DNA from: Arthrobacter sp. YN
GTDB taxonomy: Bacteria > Actinomycetota > Actinomycetes > Actinomycetales > Micrococcaceae
Assembly: GCF_002224285.1 (NCBI RefSeq)
Contig: NZ_CP022436.1
Location: 2,046,001 to 2,110,000, forward strand
Direction of reading: 5' to 3'
Length of the DNA: 64,000 bases
A program made the translations under genes and the position numbers. A model generated the notes under the pieces. That model was not told the DNA's origin, made no database searches, and saw nothing but the letters and a program-made list of their open reading frames with translations. Below, piece after piece: positions 19,384 through 26,786 of this stretch (positions are counted from its first letter, which is position 1; every line of letters begins with the position of its first letter).

Positions 19384-20309
19384 CTAGTTGCGTGCGAAGG
19401 CGGCCGGTACGGAACCGCGCTCTGCGCCCTTGACGATGGGAACGCGTACGGCGTTGCCCCACTCTGTCCAGGAGCCGTCGTAGTTGCGCACGGTGTCGAA
19501 GCCCAGCAGGTACTTGAGCGCAAACCAGGTGTGGCTTGAGCGTTCGCCGATCCGGCAGTAGGCCACGACGTCATCGCCGGCTGCGAGCCCGGCCTCACCC
19601 AGGTACAGGGCTTCGAGTTCTTCGCGGCTGCGGTAGGTCCCGTCTTCTGCAGCGGCGCGTGCCCACGGAATGGATGCGGCCGTGGGGATGTGGCCGCCAC
19701 GGAGTGCGCCTTCTTCGGGGTAGGCCGGCATGTGGGTGCGCTGTCCCGTGTATTCCTCGGGGAGCGGACGTCGATCAGGGGGTTTCCCAGGTGCGCCAGG
19801 ACATCTTCCTTGAAAGCGCGGATGGGAGCGTCGTTGCGCTCTACTTCCGGGTATTCGCCGACGACGGGTTGTGACGTTTCGGTGGTCAGTTCGCGGCCTT
19901 CGGCAATCCACTTGTCGCGGCCGCCATCCAGGAGGCGGACATCTTCATGGCCGAAGAGAGTGAAAACCCAGAGGGCGTAGGCAGCCCACCAGTTGGACTT
20001 GTCGCCGTAGATGACAACGGTGCTGTCCCGGGAGATTCCCTTTGATGATGCGAGGGCAGCGAACGCGGCGCCGTCGACGTAGTCGCGGGTGACCTCATCG
20101 TTCAAATCGGTGTGCCAGTCGATCTTCACGGCTCCCGGGATGTGGCCGGTTTCGTACAGGAGGACGTCCTCATCGGACTCAACCACTACCAACTTGCCGT
20201 CGGCGATAGCGCCGTCGGCAAGCGCGGATGCGAGCCATTCGGTGGAGACAAGGCGTTCGGGGTTCGCGTACGACGCGAACTTTTCGTTCTGCTCAACGGG
20301 GTAGGACAT
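19384..20309 (-). CDS. Rhodanese-type sulfurtransferase (thiosulfate/3-mercaptopyruvate), one frameshift
   Basis: A two-domain rhodanese. The N-terminal domain (residues 20-135: [43 protein letters not shown]) and interdomain stretch read in one frame to LIDVRSP. The C-terminal domain with the catalytic Cys loop ([18 protein letters not shown]) reads in the next frame to the stop at 19384. The break is at 19757-19763, where one more base would give DVRSPEEYTG. Both parts are intact otherwise, so I infer a missing base. The whole would be about 309 aa. With SufE it forms a sulfur-transfer pair. Confidence 0.9.
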
Positions 20310-20518
20310 GGTGATGGCCTTTCACTGACAACGGACGGGAGCCAGGCCGTCGGAGGTGGTGCAGGTGCCAGCCCGGCTGCTCCCAACACTAACCACGGGG
20401 CGCCAGGATTGCTTCCCTGCGGTCACACGGTGAAACATGGGCTTGGTCACGTGTCCCGCCGTGGCCGCCCGATGCCGGTATTCTTGCTGGGGACCTAATA
20501 CCGAAGGAACGGACCACC

Positions 20519-21559
20519 GTGGTACAGATCGAACAACTGGCTGCCCGCACGCCGGCAGTCTCCGTGGAGGAACTCCTCAAGGGTTTCTACCCCTCTCCGC
20601 GATTCGGAGAGGTATCGTTCGACAGCTACCGTCCCGACCCATCGCAGCCGAGCCAGGCCAATGCCGTGAAGCTCCTCTCGGCCTTCGCCGACGGGGTGGG
20701 ATCCGAAGACAACGGCGGCTTGTTCAAGAAGCTCTTTGCCAAGAAGGCACCGGCCACCAGGGCAGGAATCTACCTTGACGGCGGCTTTGGCGTCGGCAAG
20801 ACCCACCTCCTGGCCTCGTTGTGGCACAGGTCGCCCGGACCCAAGGCCTTCGGTACGTTCGTGGAATACACCAACCTGGTGGGTGCGCTCTCCTTCCGCA
20901 AGACCGTGGAGGCACTGAGCAGCTACAAACTGGTCTGCATCGACGAATTTGAACTTGATGATCCCGGCGATACCGTGTTGATGTCCCGCCTGATGCGTGA
21001 ACTGGCCGACGCCGGCGTCAAGCTCGCTGCTACGTCCAACACACTGCCCGGCTCGCTGGGCGAGGGCCGCTTTGCCGCAGTCGATTTCCAACGCGAGATC
21101 CAGGTTCTCGCGGACCAGTTCGATGTTGTCAGGATCGACGGCGAGGACTTCCGGCACCGCGGATTGCCCGCTGCTCCGGCGCCGCTGAAGACCGAAGAAC
21201 TCAAGCACCGGATGAAGGCCGAATTCGCCGGCAAGACCGTGGCGGTGGATGACTTCCGCACGCTGGTCAATCACCTGGCTGCGGTTCACCCCAGCCGCTA
21301 CCGTCAACTTATCTCCGGCGTCGAGGCTGTGGTGTGGAGCGACGTCGAAACCATCACGGAGCAGGCAGTAGCCCTCCGCTTCGTAGTGCTGGCGGACAGG
21401 CTGTACGACAAGGATGTGCCCATCCTGGCCAGCGGTGTTCCCTTCGACAAACTTTTTACCGAAGAAATGATGACCGGCGGTTACACCAAGAAGTACTTCC
21501 GTGCCGTTTCAAGGCTGACCGCCCTTGCCCGTGAGGCGCAAAACCACGAGCCCGCCTGA
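20519..21559 (+). CDS. zapE: Cell division protein ZapE (AFG1-like ATPase)
   Basis: A 346 aa P-loop ATPase of the AFG1/ZapE family, which acts on the Z-ring in proteobacteria; the actinobacterial role is less clear. Walker A is GGFGVGKTHLLAS (about residue 85) and Walker B is LVCIDEFELDD, followed by TSNTLPGSLGEGRF. The start is GTG at 20519 with GAAGGAA upstream. The only partner in view is the divergent sulfurtransferase gene; downstream it is convergent with the transporter with one base between the stops. Confidence 0.88.
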   Translation: MVQIEQLAARTPAVSVEELLKGFYPSPRFGEVSFDSYRPDPSQPSQANAVKLLSAFADGVGSEDNGGLFKKLFAKKAPATRAGIYLDGGFGVGKTHLLASLWHRSPGPKAFGTFVEYTNLVGALSFRKTVEALSSYKLVCIDEFELDDPGDTVLMSRLMRELADAGVKLAATSNTLPGSLGEGRFAAVDFQREIQVLADQFDVVRIDGEDFRHRGLPAAPAPLKTEELKHRMKAEFAGKTVAVDDFRTLVNHLAAVHPSRYRQLISGVEAVVWSDVETITEQAVALRFVVLADRLYDKDVPILASGVPFDKLFTEEMMTGGYTKKYFRAVSRLTALAREAQNHEPA

Positions 21560-21560
21560 C

Positions 21561-22787
21561 TCACGCTTTCTGAACAGGCTCGCGGCTCTTGAGCATCCAG
21601 CGCACCAGGATGCCTCCGGCCAGCGCCCAGAACGCAGCGCCAACCCCGGCGAAGCTGAGACCTGACGCTGCCAGCAGGAAAGTGATGCAGGCCGGAATGC
21701 GTTCCTCCGCTACAGCCAGCGCTGAGGAGATGGAGGCGGCCAGGGTTCCGAGGAGCGCGAGGCCGGCGACGGCTTCCAGGAGTCCTGACGGAGCTGCGGC
21801 CACCAATGTCACCAGCGCCGCGGAAGCCGCGGCCAGGACAAGGTAGGCCAGCCCGGAGACGAACGCTGCGATCCAACGCCTGCCGTGGTCCTTGCCTGCT
21901 TCCTCTCCCGCGGCAAGTGCTGCGCTGAGCGCGGCGAGGTTGATCGCGTGGCCGCCGAAGGGTGCACCGGCAATGGTGCCCGCGCCGGTGACCAGCATCG
22001 ATGGGCGCCATGGAGTGGTGTACCCGAACGACTTCAGGACTGCGACGCCGGGAATGTTCTGTGACGCCATGGTGACGATGAACAAAGGCAATGCCAGCCC
22101 AACGGCAGCCTCCAGGGAGAAAGCAGGAGTTGTCCACTCAAGCCTTGGCACGAGGCTGTGAAGGGGTACCTGTACGCCGTTGGAGGCTATGTGGATCCCG
22201 ATGACGGCGAGGGCAACCAGCAACGATGCCGGGACCGACCACCGCGGTGCGAACTTCATCAGCACAACCCAGCACAGGATCACCGGAGCAATGAGGAGCG
22301 GGGCCGAACCCAACGACTTGAAGGGCGCCAGGCACAGGGGGAGCAGGACCCCGGCCAGCATGGCTTGTGCCAGCGCCGTAGGGATCCTGGCCATGAGGCG
22401 CCCCAACACCGGCAACAATCCCGTGAGGACGATCAGTACCCCGACCATCAGGAACGCACCCACGGCAGCCGGCCATCCGCCGTCGACCATTCCAGCGGAG
22501 GCGAGCAGCGCCGCCCCGGGCGTGGACCACGCGAGCGTGACTGGCATCCTGGAGCGCCAGGACAGCCACAGGATCCCGAGGCCGAAGGTCAGCGTGAGCG
22601 CCAGGAGCCCGCTGGATGCCTGGGCCTGATTGGCCCCCACAGCTTGAAGGCCGGCCAGGACTACGGCGAACGATGAAGTGAAACCCACCAACGCTGTCAC
22701 AATGCCGGCGGTGATCGGCGGGCCCAGTGTCTCCCGGCTGGAACGGTGGTGAGTGGCGGGTGGGGAGACAGAACGCATGAAGTCCAA
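21561..22787 (-). CDS. benE: BenE-type benzoate/H+ symporter family protein
   Basis: A 408 aa integral membrane protein with about 11-12 hydrophobic helices. BenE-family traits are AGIVTALVGFTSSFAVVLAG in the first helix, MPVTLAWSTPGAALL and the central FIVTMASQNIPGVAVL plus APFGGHAINLAALSAAL. It probably imports an aromatic acid, but no degradation genes lie nearby, so the substrate is open. The start is TTG 22787 or, equally likely, ATG 22778 (MRSVSPPATHH). Confidence 0.88.
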   Translation of the reverse strand: MDFMRSVSPPATHHRSSRETLGPPITAGIVTALVGFTSSFAVVLAGLQAVGANQAQASSGLLALTLTFGLGILWLSWRSRMPVTLAWSTPGAALLASAGMVDGGWPAAVGAFLMVGVLIVLTGLLPVLGRLMARIPTALAQAMLAGVLLPLCLAPFKSLGSAPLLIAPVILCWVVLMKFAPRWSVPASLLVALAVIGIHIASNGVQVPLHSLVPRLEWTTPAFSLEAAVGLALPLFIVTMASQNIPGVAVLKSFGYTTPWRPSMLVTGAGTIAGAPFGGHAINLAALSAALAAGEEAGKDHGRRWIAAFVSGLAYLVLAAASAALVTLVAAAPSGLLEAVAGLALLGTLAASISSALAVAEERIPACITFLLAASGLSFAGVGAAFWALAGGILVRWMLKSREPVQKA

Positions 22788-22855
22788 CGTACCCGAACAG
22801 CAGGGGGTGATTTGCTACTCATCAGCTGGCGGACGCTCTGGCCGTTAAACGCCAA

Positions 22856-22891
22856 GGGCACCGGTGGCGCCTCTCGGCGGGACCGGTGCCC
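22856..22891 (-). terminator. Hairpin terminator after the antitoxin-like gene
   Basis: A perfect 10-bp stem (GGGCACCGGT with ACCGGTGCCC) and 16-nt loop start 33 bases past the stop at 22924. Confidence 0.65.
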
Positions 22892-22923
22892 CCTTGACGT
22901 ATCTGGTACGGCGGCTCAGGCAG

Positions 22924-23151
22924 CTATGGCTGCTTCGGCTCATCCGTGACGGGAGCCTGTCCAGGCTGACCGTCGTTCTTGGCCACGAAGTCGGAAGCGG
23001 CATTCTGGACCTTGTCGACGTGACCGGCATACTTGCCGCCCGTCTTATTGTCCACAAAATCCCCGGCCTTTTCGATGCCATTCTTGATGGCTTCTTCGTT
23101 GCCTTGAATGAGACCCTGAGCCTTGCCCTTCAGGTCGTCAATTAAACCCAC
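22924..23151 (-). CDS. Rv0909-like antitoxin family protein
   Basis: A 75 aa hydrophilic protein starting GTG at 23151 (MGLIDDLKGKAQGLIQG) behind GGGAGGTG. The rest (IEKAGDFVDNKTGGKYAGHVDKVQNAASDFV) matches the small actinobacterial antitoxin family of Rv0909/MT0933. No adjacent toxin gene is present, so an antitoxin job is not proven here. Such solitary members are common and may be general stress proteins. Confidence 0.8.
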   Translation of the reverse strand: MGLIDDLKGKAQGLIQGNEEAIKNGIEKAGDFVDNKTGGKYAGHVDKVQNAASDFVAKNDGQPGQAPVTDEPKQP

Positions 23152-23252
23152 GGGCACCTCCCTTCCATCGCGGAGCCAGTTCGCTCCTCCGCGTCCGACC
23201 CTAACACCACTTGACATGGGTGCCAAGGGTTGCGGACGGGGCTGTGGACAAA

Positions 23253-24707
23253 CTACGCCAATGGCTTACTTTCCACCTTGTGGCGCGGGCTGTCCGGGTT
23301 CATGAGTGAGTGCCTGCGACCGTACGCGAAGTAGATCACCAGGCCGATGACCAGCCACACTCCAAACCGGGCCCAGGTTTCCCAATGCAGCTGGAACATC
23401 AGGAACGCGGAGGCCAGGACACCGAAGGCAGGGACGATCGGCATGAGCGGCAACCGGAACGTCCTCGGAGCGTCGGGCTTGGTGTAGCGGAAAACAATCA
23501 CTGAAACGCAGACCACCACGAAGGCGGCCAGGATACCGATGTTGGTGAGGTCGGCTACTTCCTTGATGGGGAAAACGCCGGCAAGGAAGGCCGAAGCAAC
23601 GCCGGCGATCCACGTCACGCGCTGTGGCGTGCCGTGCCGGTCCGTCTTGGCGAACCAGCCGGGCAGCAGGCCGTCGCGGCTCATGGAGAACCACACGCGC
23701 GTGACGCCCAACAGGAAGGTCAGCATGACGGTCAGGATGGAAAGTACCGCGAACACCGAGATGATGGTGGCTATGACGGGCAATCCAACGCCCTGGAACG
23801 CCGACGCGAAGCCAGCCGTGGGGTTGATGTCCTTGTAGTTCTGCATACCCGTCAGGACCAGCGTGGCAGCTACGTACAGGAGCATGGCGATGATCAAGGA
23901 CAAGATGATGGCCTTGGGCATGTGCTTCTTGCCGTCCTTGGCTTCTTCGGCCGCTGTGCTCATGGCGTCATAGCCGAAGACTGCGAAGAAGACGGTTGCG
24001 GCGCCGGCGATAACCGGACCGAAGCCGCTGGGCATGAACGGGTTGTAGTTCTCGGCGTTGACGTAGAAAATGCCGAGTCCGATGATGAACAGGATCAGAA
24101 TGACCTTGATGGCCACCGCTACAAGTTCGAACCGGCCAAAGGCCTTGGTTCCACGGCTCAGGATCCACGTGACCAAAAGGCAGACCAGGATCGCCGGGAG
24201 GTTGATGATGCCGCCCTTGCCTTCGTCAGCAGTGGACGTCATCCAGGTTGGCATGTGGATTCCGATGCCGGAGAGGAACGCATCGAAGTAGCCGGAGATG
24301 CCGATGGCCACCACAGCCACGATCGCGATGTATTCCAGCAGCAGATCCCAGCCGATGAACCAGCCAATGATCTCGCCGAGGGCCACGTAGCCGTAGGTGT
24401 AAGCCGAGCCGGCGCGGGGGATCATTCCAGCGAATTCGGCGTAGGAAAGCGCTGCGGCGCCGGAAGCCAGGCCGGCGATCAGGAAGGAAATCAGTACTGC
24501 AGGGCCTACGCCGGGAGTTCCCTCGCTCCCGGCGGCCACAAGGCCGGCGAGGGAGAAGATCCCGACGCCGATAATTCCGCCGACGCCAATGGCCGTCAGC
24601 TGCCAGAGGCCAAGACTTTTGAAAAGTCCGCTGTGCTTGTTTTCTTCCTCAATGTCGTCGATCGGCTTGCGCCTCAGGACGGACTTGGAAGCCGTCTGTT
24701 GATTCAT
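23253..24707 (-). CDS. APC family amino acid permease (cationic amino acid transporter type)
   Basis: A 484 aa membrane protein with about 12-14 helices. The APC signature near the N-terminus is GVGGIIGVGIFSLAGLVAA, followed by SYAEFAGMIPRAGSAYTYGYVALGE and the helix with FFAVFGYDAMSTAAEEAKDGKKHMPKA typical of CAT-type transporters. The C-terminus is short and cytoplasmic. It starts MNQQTASKSVLRRK at 24707. Substrates are probably basic amino acids; the specific one cannot be read. A stand-alone gene. Confidence 0.9.
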   Translation of the reverse strand: MNQQTASKSVLRRKPIDDIEEENKHSGLFKSLGLWQLTAIGVGGIIGVGIFSLAGLVAAGSEGTPGVGPAVLISFLIAGLASGAAALSYAEFAGMIPRAGSAYTYGYVALGEIIGWFIGWDLLLEYIAIVAVVAIGISGYFDAFLSGIGIHMPTWMTSTADEGKGGIINLPAILVCLLVTWILSRGTKAFGRFELVAVAIKVILILFIIGLGIFYVNAENYNPFMPSGFGPVIAGAATVFFAVFGYDAMSTAAEEAKDGKKHMPKAIILSLIIAMLLYVAATLVLTGMQNYKDINPTAGFASAFQGVGLPVIATIISVFAVLSILTVMLTFLLGVTRVWFSMSRDGLLPGWFAKTDRHGTPQRVTWIAGVASAFLAGVFPIKEVADLTNIGILAAFVVVCVSVIVFRYTKPDAPRTFRLPLMPIVPAFGVLASAFLMFQLHWETWARFGVWLVIGLVIYFAYGRRHSLMNPDSPRHKVESKPLA

Positions 24708-24852
24708 GGGGGTACTCCTGCCAGTTGGCGTGGAACGGTGATGAGCTCGCAGTACATTATGCGAGCCGAATCACATTAGATAAAGCGACTTCTTCTGAGG
24801 GGTATCGGTTACTTCAATTGATGAATCAGATATCCGCCTTATGTGGGCATAA

Positions 24853-24880
24853 AAAAAGCAGCTCCGAAGAGCTGCTTTTC
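24853..24880 (-). terminator. Terminator of the minus-strand tRNA cluster
   Basis: An 11-bp stem (AAAAGCAGCTC with GAGCTGCTTTT) with a CGAA loop is followed on the minus strand by a run of T, just after the last tRNA-Gly. The short T stretch on the other side may also let it work from the plus strand. Confidence 0.85.
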
Positions 24881-24887
24881 TTTCTGG

Positions 24888-24960
<73 letters not shown>

Positions 24961-25020
24961 ACATGTTGTCTGCCGGGCTGATGCCTGGCCGTCAACAACA
25001 AACAAGTTGCCTTGTTCTGG

Positions 25021-25092
25021 TGGGCGATACTGGGATCGAACCAGTGACCTCTTCCGTGTCAGGGAAGCGCGCTACCGCTGCGCCAATCGCCC
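25021..25092 (-). tRNA. tRNA-Val(GAC), copy 1
   Basis: A 72-nt cloverleaf with acceptor GGGCGAT/ATCGCCC and anticodon stem-loop CTTCCCTGACACGGAAG (GAC). Identical to the copy 230 bases away. Confidence 0.95.
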
Positions 25093-25117
25093 GTTTCCGG
25101 GTCCTATCGAGTAGGAG

Positions 25118-25190
<73 letters not shown>

Positions 25191-25250
25191 ACATGTTGTC
25201 TGCCGGGCTGATGCCTGGCCGTCAACAACAAACAAGTTGCCTTGTTCTGG

Positions 25251-25322
25251 TGGGCGATACTGGGATCGAACCAGTGACCTCTTCCGTGTCAGGGAAGCGC
25301 GCTACCGCTGCGCCAATCGCCC
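25251..25322 (-). tRNA. tRNA-Val(GAC), copy 2
   Basis: Same 72-nt sequence as copy 1, in the second unit of the duplication. Confidence 0.95.
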
Positions 25323-25360
25323 ATGCTCCAGCCAACTGCTGGAAGACATGGTTTTCACCG

Positions 25361-25431
25361 AGGTGGGTACGGGATTCGAACCCGTGTATACGGCTTTGCA
25401 GGCCGCTGCCTCGCCTCTCGGCCAACCCACC
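25361..25431 (-). tRNA. tRNA-Cys(GCA)
   Basis: A 71-nt cloverleaf with acceptor GGTGGGT/ACCCACC and the anticodon GCA in GCCTGCAAAGC. A long D arm with GGCCGAGAGGCGAGGCA is typical of actinobacterial tRNA-Cys. Confidence 0.93.
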
Positions 25432-25477
25432 GTGTAAGCCGAATTCCGGGGAATTCCTGCTTTGACAGTGCCTTGCG

Positions 25478-25550
<73 letters not shown>

Positions 25551-25759
25551 AGTGTCGTTTTGACGGACAACCCTTCAGGCTTTCCGTCGCTTTCCGACGA
25601 GTAAAAACTCTATAGGAGGTTGTAGCAAACTCCAAATCGAGAGCGTTGATTTCGCTGCCAAGGCTGCTGCATCCTTGAGTTTGCGGGGAATCTGAAGAGT
25701 TTCACGGCTGTAATTCCACAGTTGTAGTTCACCGCTGGACCGGATGTCCTGTTCCGTTT

Positions 25760-25787
25760 TTGCATTCAGGCAATGGTCGGTTAGTGT
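25760..25787 (+). promoter_or_regulatory. Candidate promoter of tRNA-Val(CAC)
   Basis: TTGCAT and TAGTGT are spaced 16 bases, and the second ends 13 bases before the tRNA. A weak but reasonable -35/-10 match. Confidence 0.35.
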
Positions 25788-25800
25788 TTTCTATGCACCC

Positions 25801-25875
25801 GGGCGATTGGCGCAGTGGTAGCGCGCTTCGTTCACACCGAAGAGGTCACTGGTTCGAACCCAGTATCGCCCACCA
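25801..25875 (+). tRNA. tRNA-Val(CAC) with encoded CCA
   Basis: Acceptor GGGCGAT/ATCGCCC, anticodon CAC in CTTCGTTCACACCGAAG, and T arm GGTTCGAACCC. Unlike the cluster tRNAs it encodes CCA and lies alone on the plus strand. It marks the left border of the accessory region and is a plausible integration site. Confidence 0.95.
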
Positions 25876-25883
25876 ACAGAAAC

Positions 25884-25905
25884 CCCCGGAATTCCGGGGT
25901 TTTTT
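25884..25905 (+). terminator. Terminator after tRNA-Val(CAC)
   Basis: A perfect palindrome CCCCGGAATTCCGGGG followed by TTTTTT, 8 bases behind the CCA end. Confidence 0.9.
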
Positions 25906-25931
25906 GGGTTTCTGAGGCTTTTGCGCTGGAT

Positions 25932-26045
25932 CCGTGGTACCTGCGTGGGACTCGCGAACAGGGTTCCTGGAGTCCATAGGCGCCAGGGGGATGATTCCCA
26001 ACGATGTCCCAGGGTCCCCAAGTTAGTGCCACGCAGGTACCACGG
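25932..26045. repeat. 17-bp inverted repeat behind tRNA-Val(CAC)
   Basis: CCGTGGTACCTGCGTGG at 25932-25948 recurs as its exact reverse complement at 26029-26045, 80 bases apart. The stretch between is GC-rich without an open frame. Its place between a tRNA gene and an excisionase-like gene suggests recombinase or excisionase arm sites, or the base of a structured RNA; neither is shown. Confidence 0.6.
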
Positions 26046-26214
26046 GGAATCTGTTTGCGTCAGAAGATGACACTGGGGTAAGTTGGGGGCCTACAAGATA
26101 GCCCTCGGGGTCCACTGAGCATCGAATCTCAGAGTCGTAAGGTCCCGATAGGAAGCCGTAAAGCGCAAGATAAGTCGCAGGGTACGGGTAGCTTCCGCTG
26201 CCTAGGAATTCCTC

Positions 26215-26433
26215 TTGTCGACTACAACAACCGCTCGCACGTCCCGCGCCGATGATGTTCTCCGTGCCTATTCACTTCCCGATGTTGCTGAACGCTTGGG
26301 CGTCAGCCTGAAGACCATCCGCCGGATGGTTGATTCCGGTGACCTGAAAACCTTCAACCCCTACCGCAAGGGTCGGACTGTTCGCGTCAGCGAGCAGACG
26401 CTCCGCGATCTCTTTGCCGCTGGTGATGCCTGA
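26215..26433 (+). CDS. Excisionase/MerR-like helix-turn-helix protein
   Basis: A 72 aa protein with one winged helix-turn-helix of the excisionase family: YSLPDVAERLGVSLKTIRRMVDSG followed by the wing LKTFNPYRKGRTVRVSEQTLRDL. The start is TTG 26215 with AGGAA upstream. Such proteins set the direction of phage-like integrases in mobile elements. No integrase gene is present nearby, so this may be what remains of an element inserted at the tRNA, or a small regulator. Confidence 0.8.
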   Translation: MSTTTTARTSRADDVLRAYSLPDVAERLGVSLKTIRRMVDSGDLKTFNPYRKGRTVRVSEQTLRDLFAAGDA

Positions 26434-26786
26434 GCGGGGCTTGTTCGAAGAGCTTTTACGCAAATAGGATTACGGGCTGTCGTTTGCGACGGTCGTTGAT
26501 ATCAACCCGCGGACTGTTCCGGCCCACTGCTCAAGGACCTGGGCCTACGGCTCGATTTTGATGAACAGAACAGGCATATCGGGTGTTGTGGTTCAGCGCG
26601 GCCCGCACCAATGGACCCTTGATGCGATCCGCGTCACCAATCACAAATTCCTAAATGCTGGCTGGATTTTCCTTGGCAAAACACTTAGTTGCCAGATAGT
26701 CTCCTCTCGCTAGTCGAATTTGGGGGCTCGTACGGCGCTACTTGCTGCATCCCTCTGTCGAGTGTCTCGCTCCAGAAAGTGATGCT
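26434..26786. other. Intergenic region before the RHS locus
   Basis: No frame with coding character. It holds the leader of the DNRLRE/LamG gene. Scattered in-frame-looking fragments might be integrase remnants but none is recognisable. Confidence 0.4.

Noticed and set aside
23634..24779. 381-codon plus-strand frame over the APC permease
   Set aside because: The minus strand encodes an unmistakable membrane transporter with conserved motifs.
26742..26786. TTG start for the DNRLRE/LamG protein
   Set aside because: It would put 15 residues with no export character before a good signal peptide; GTG 26787 fits better.
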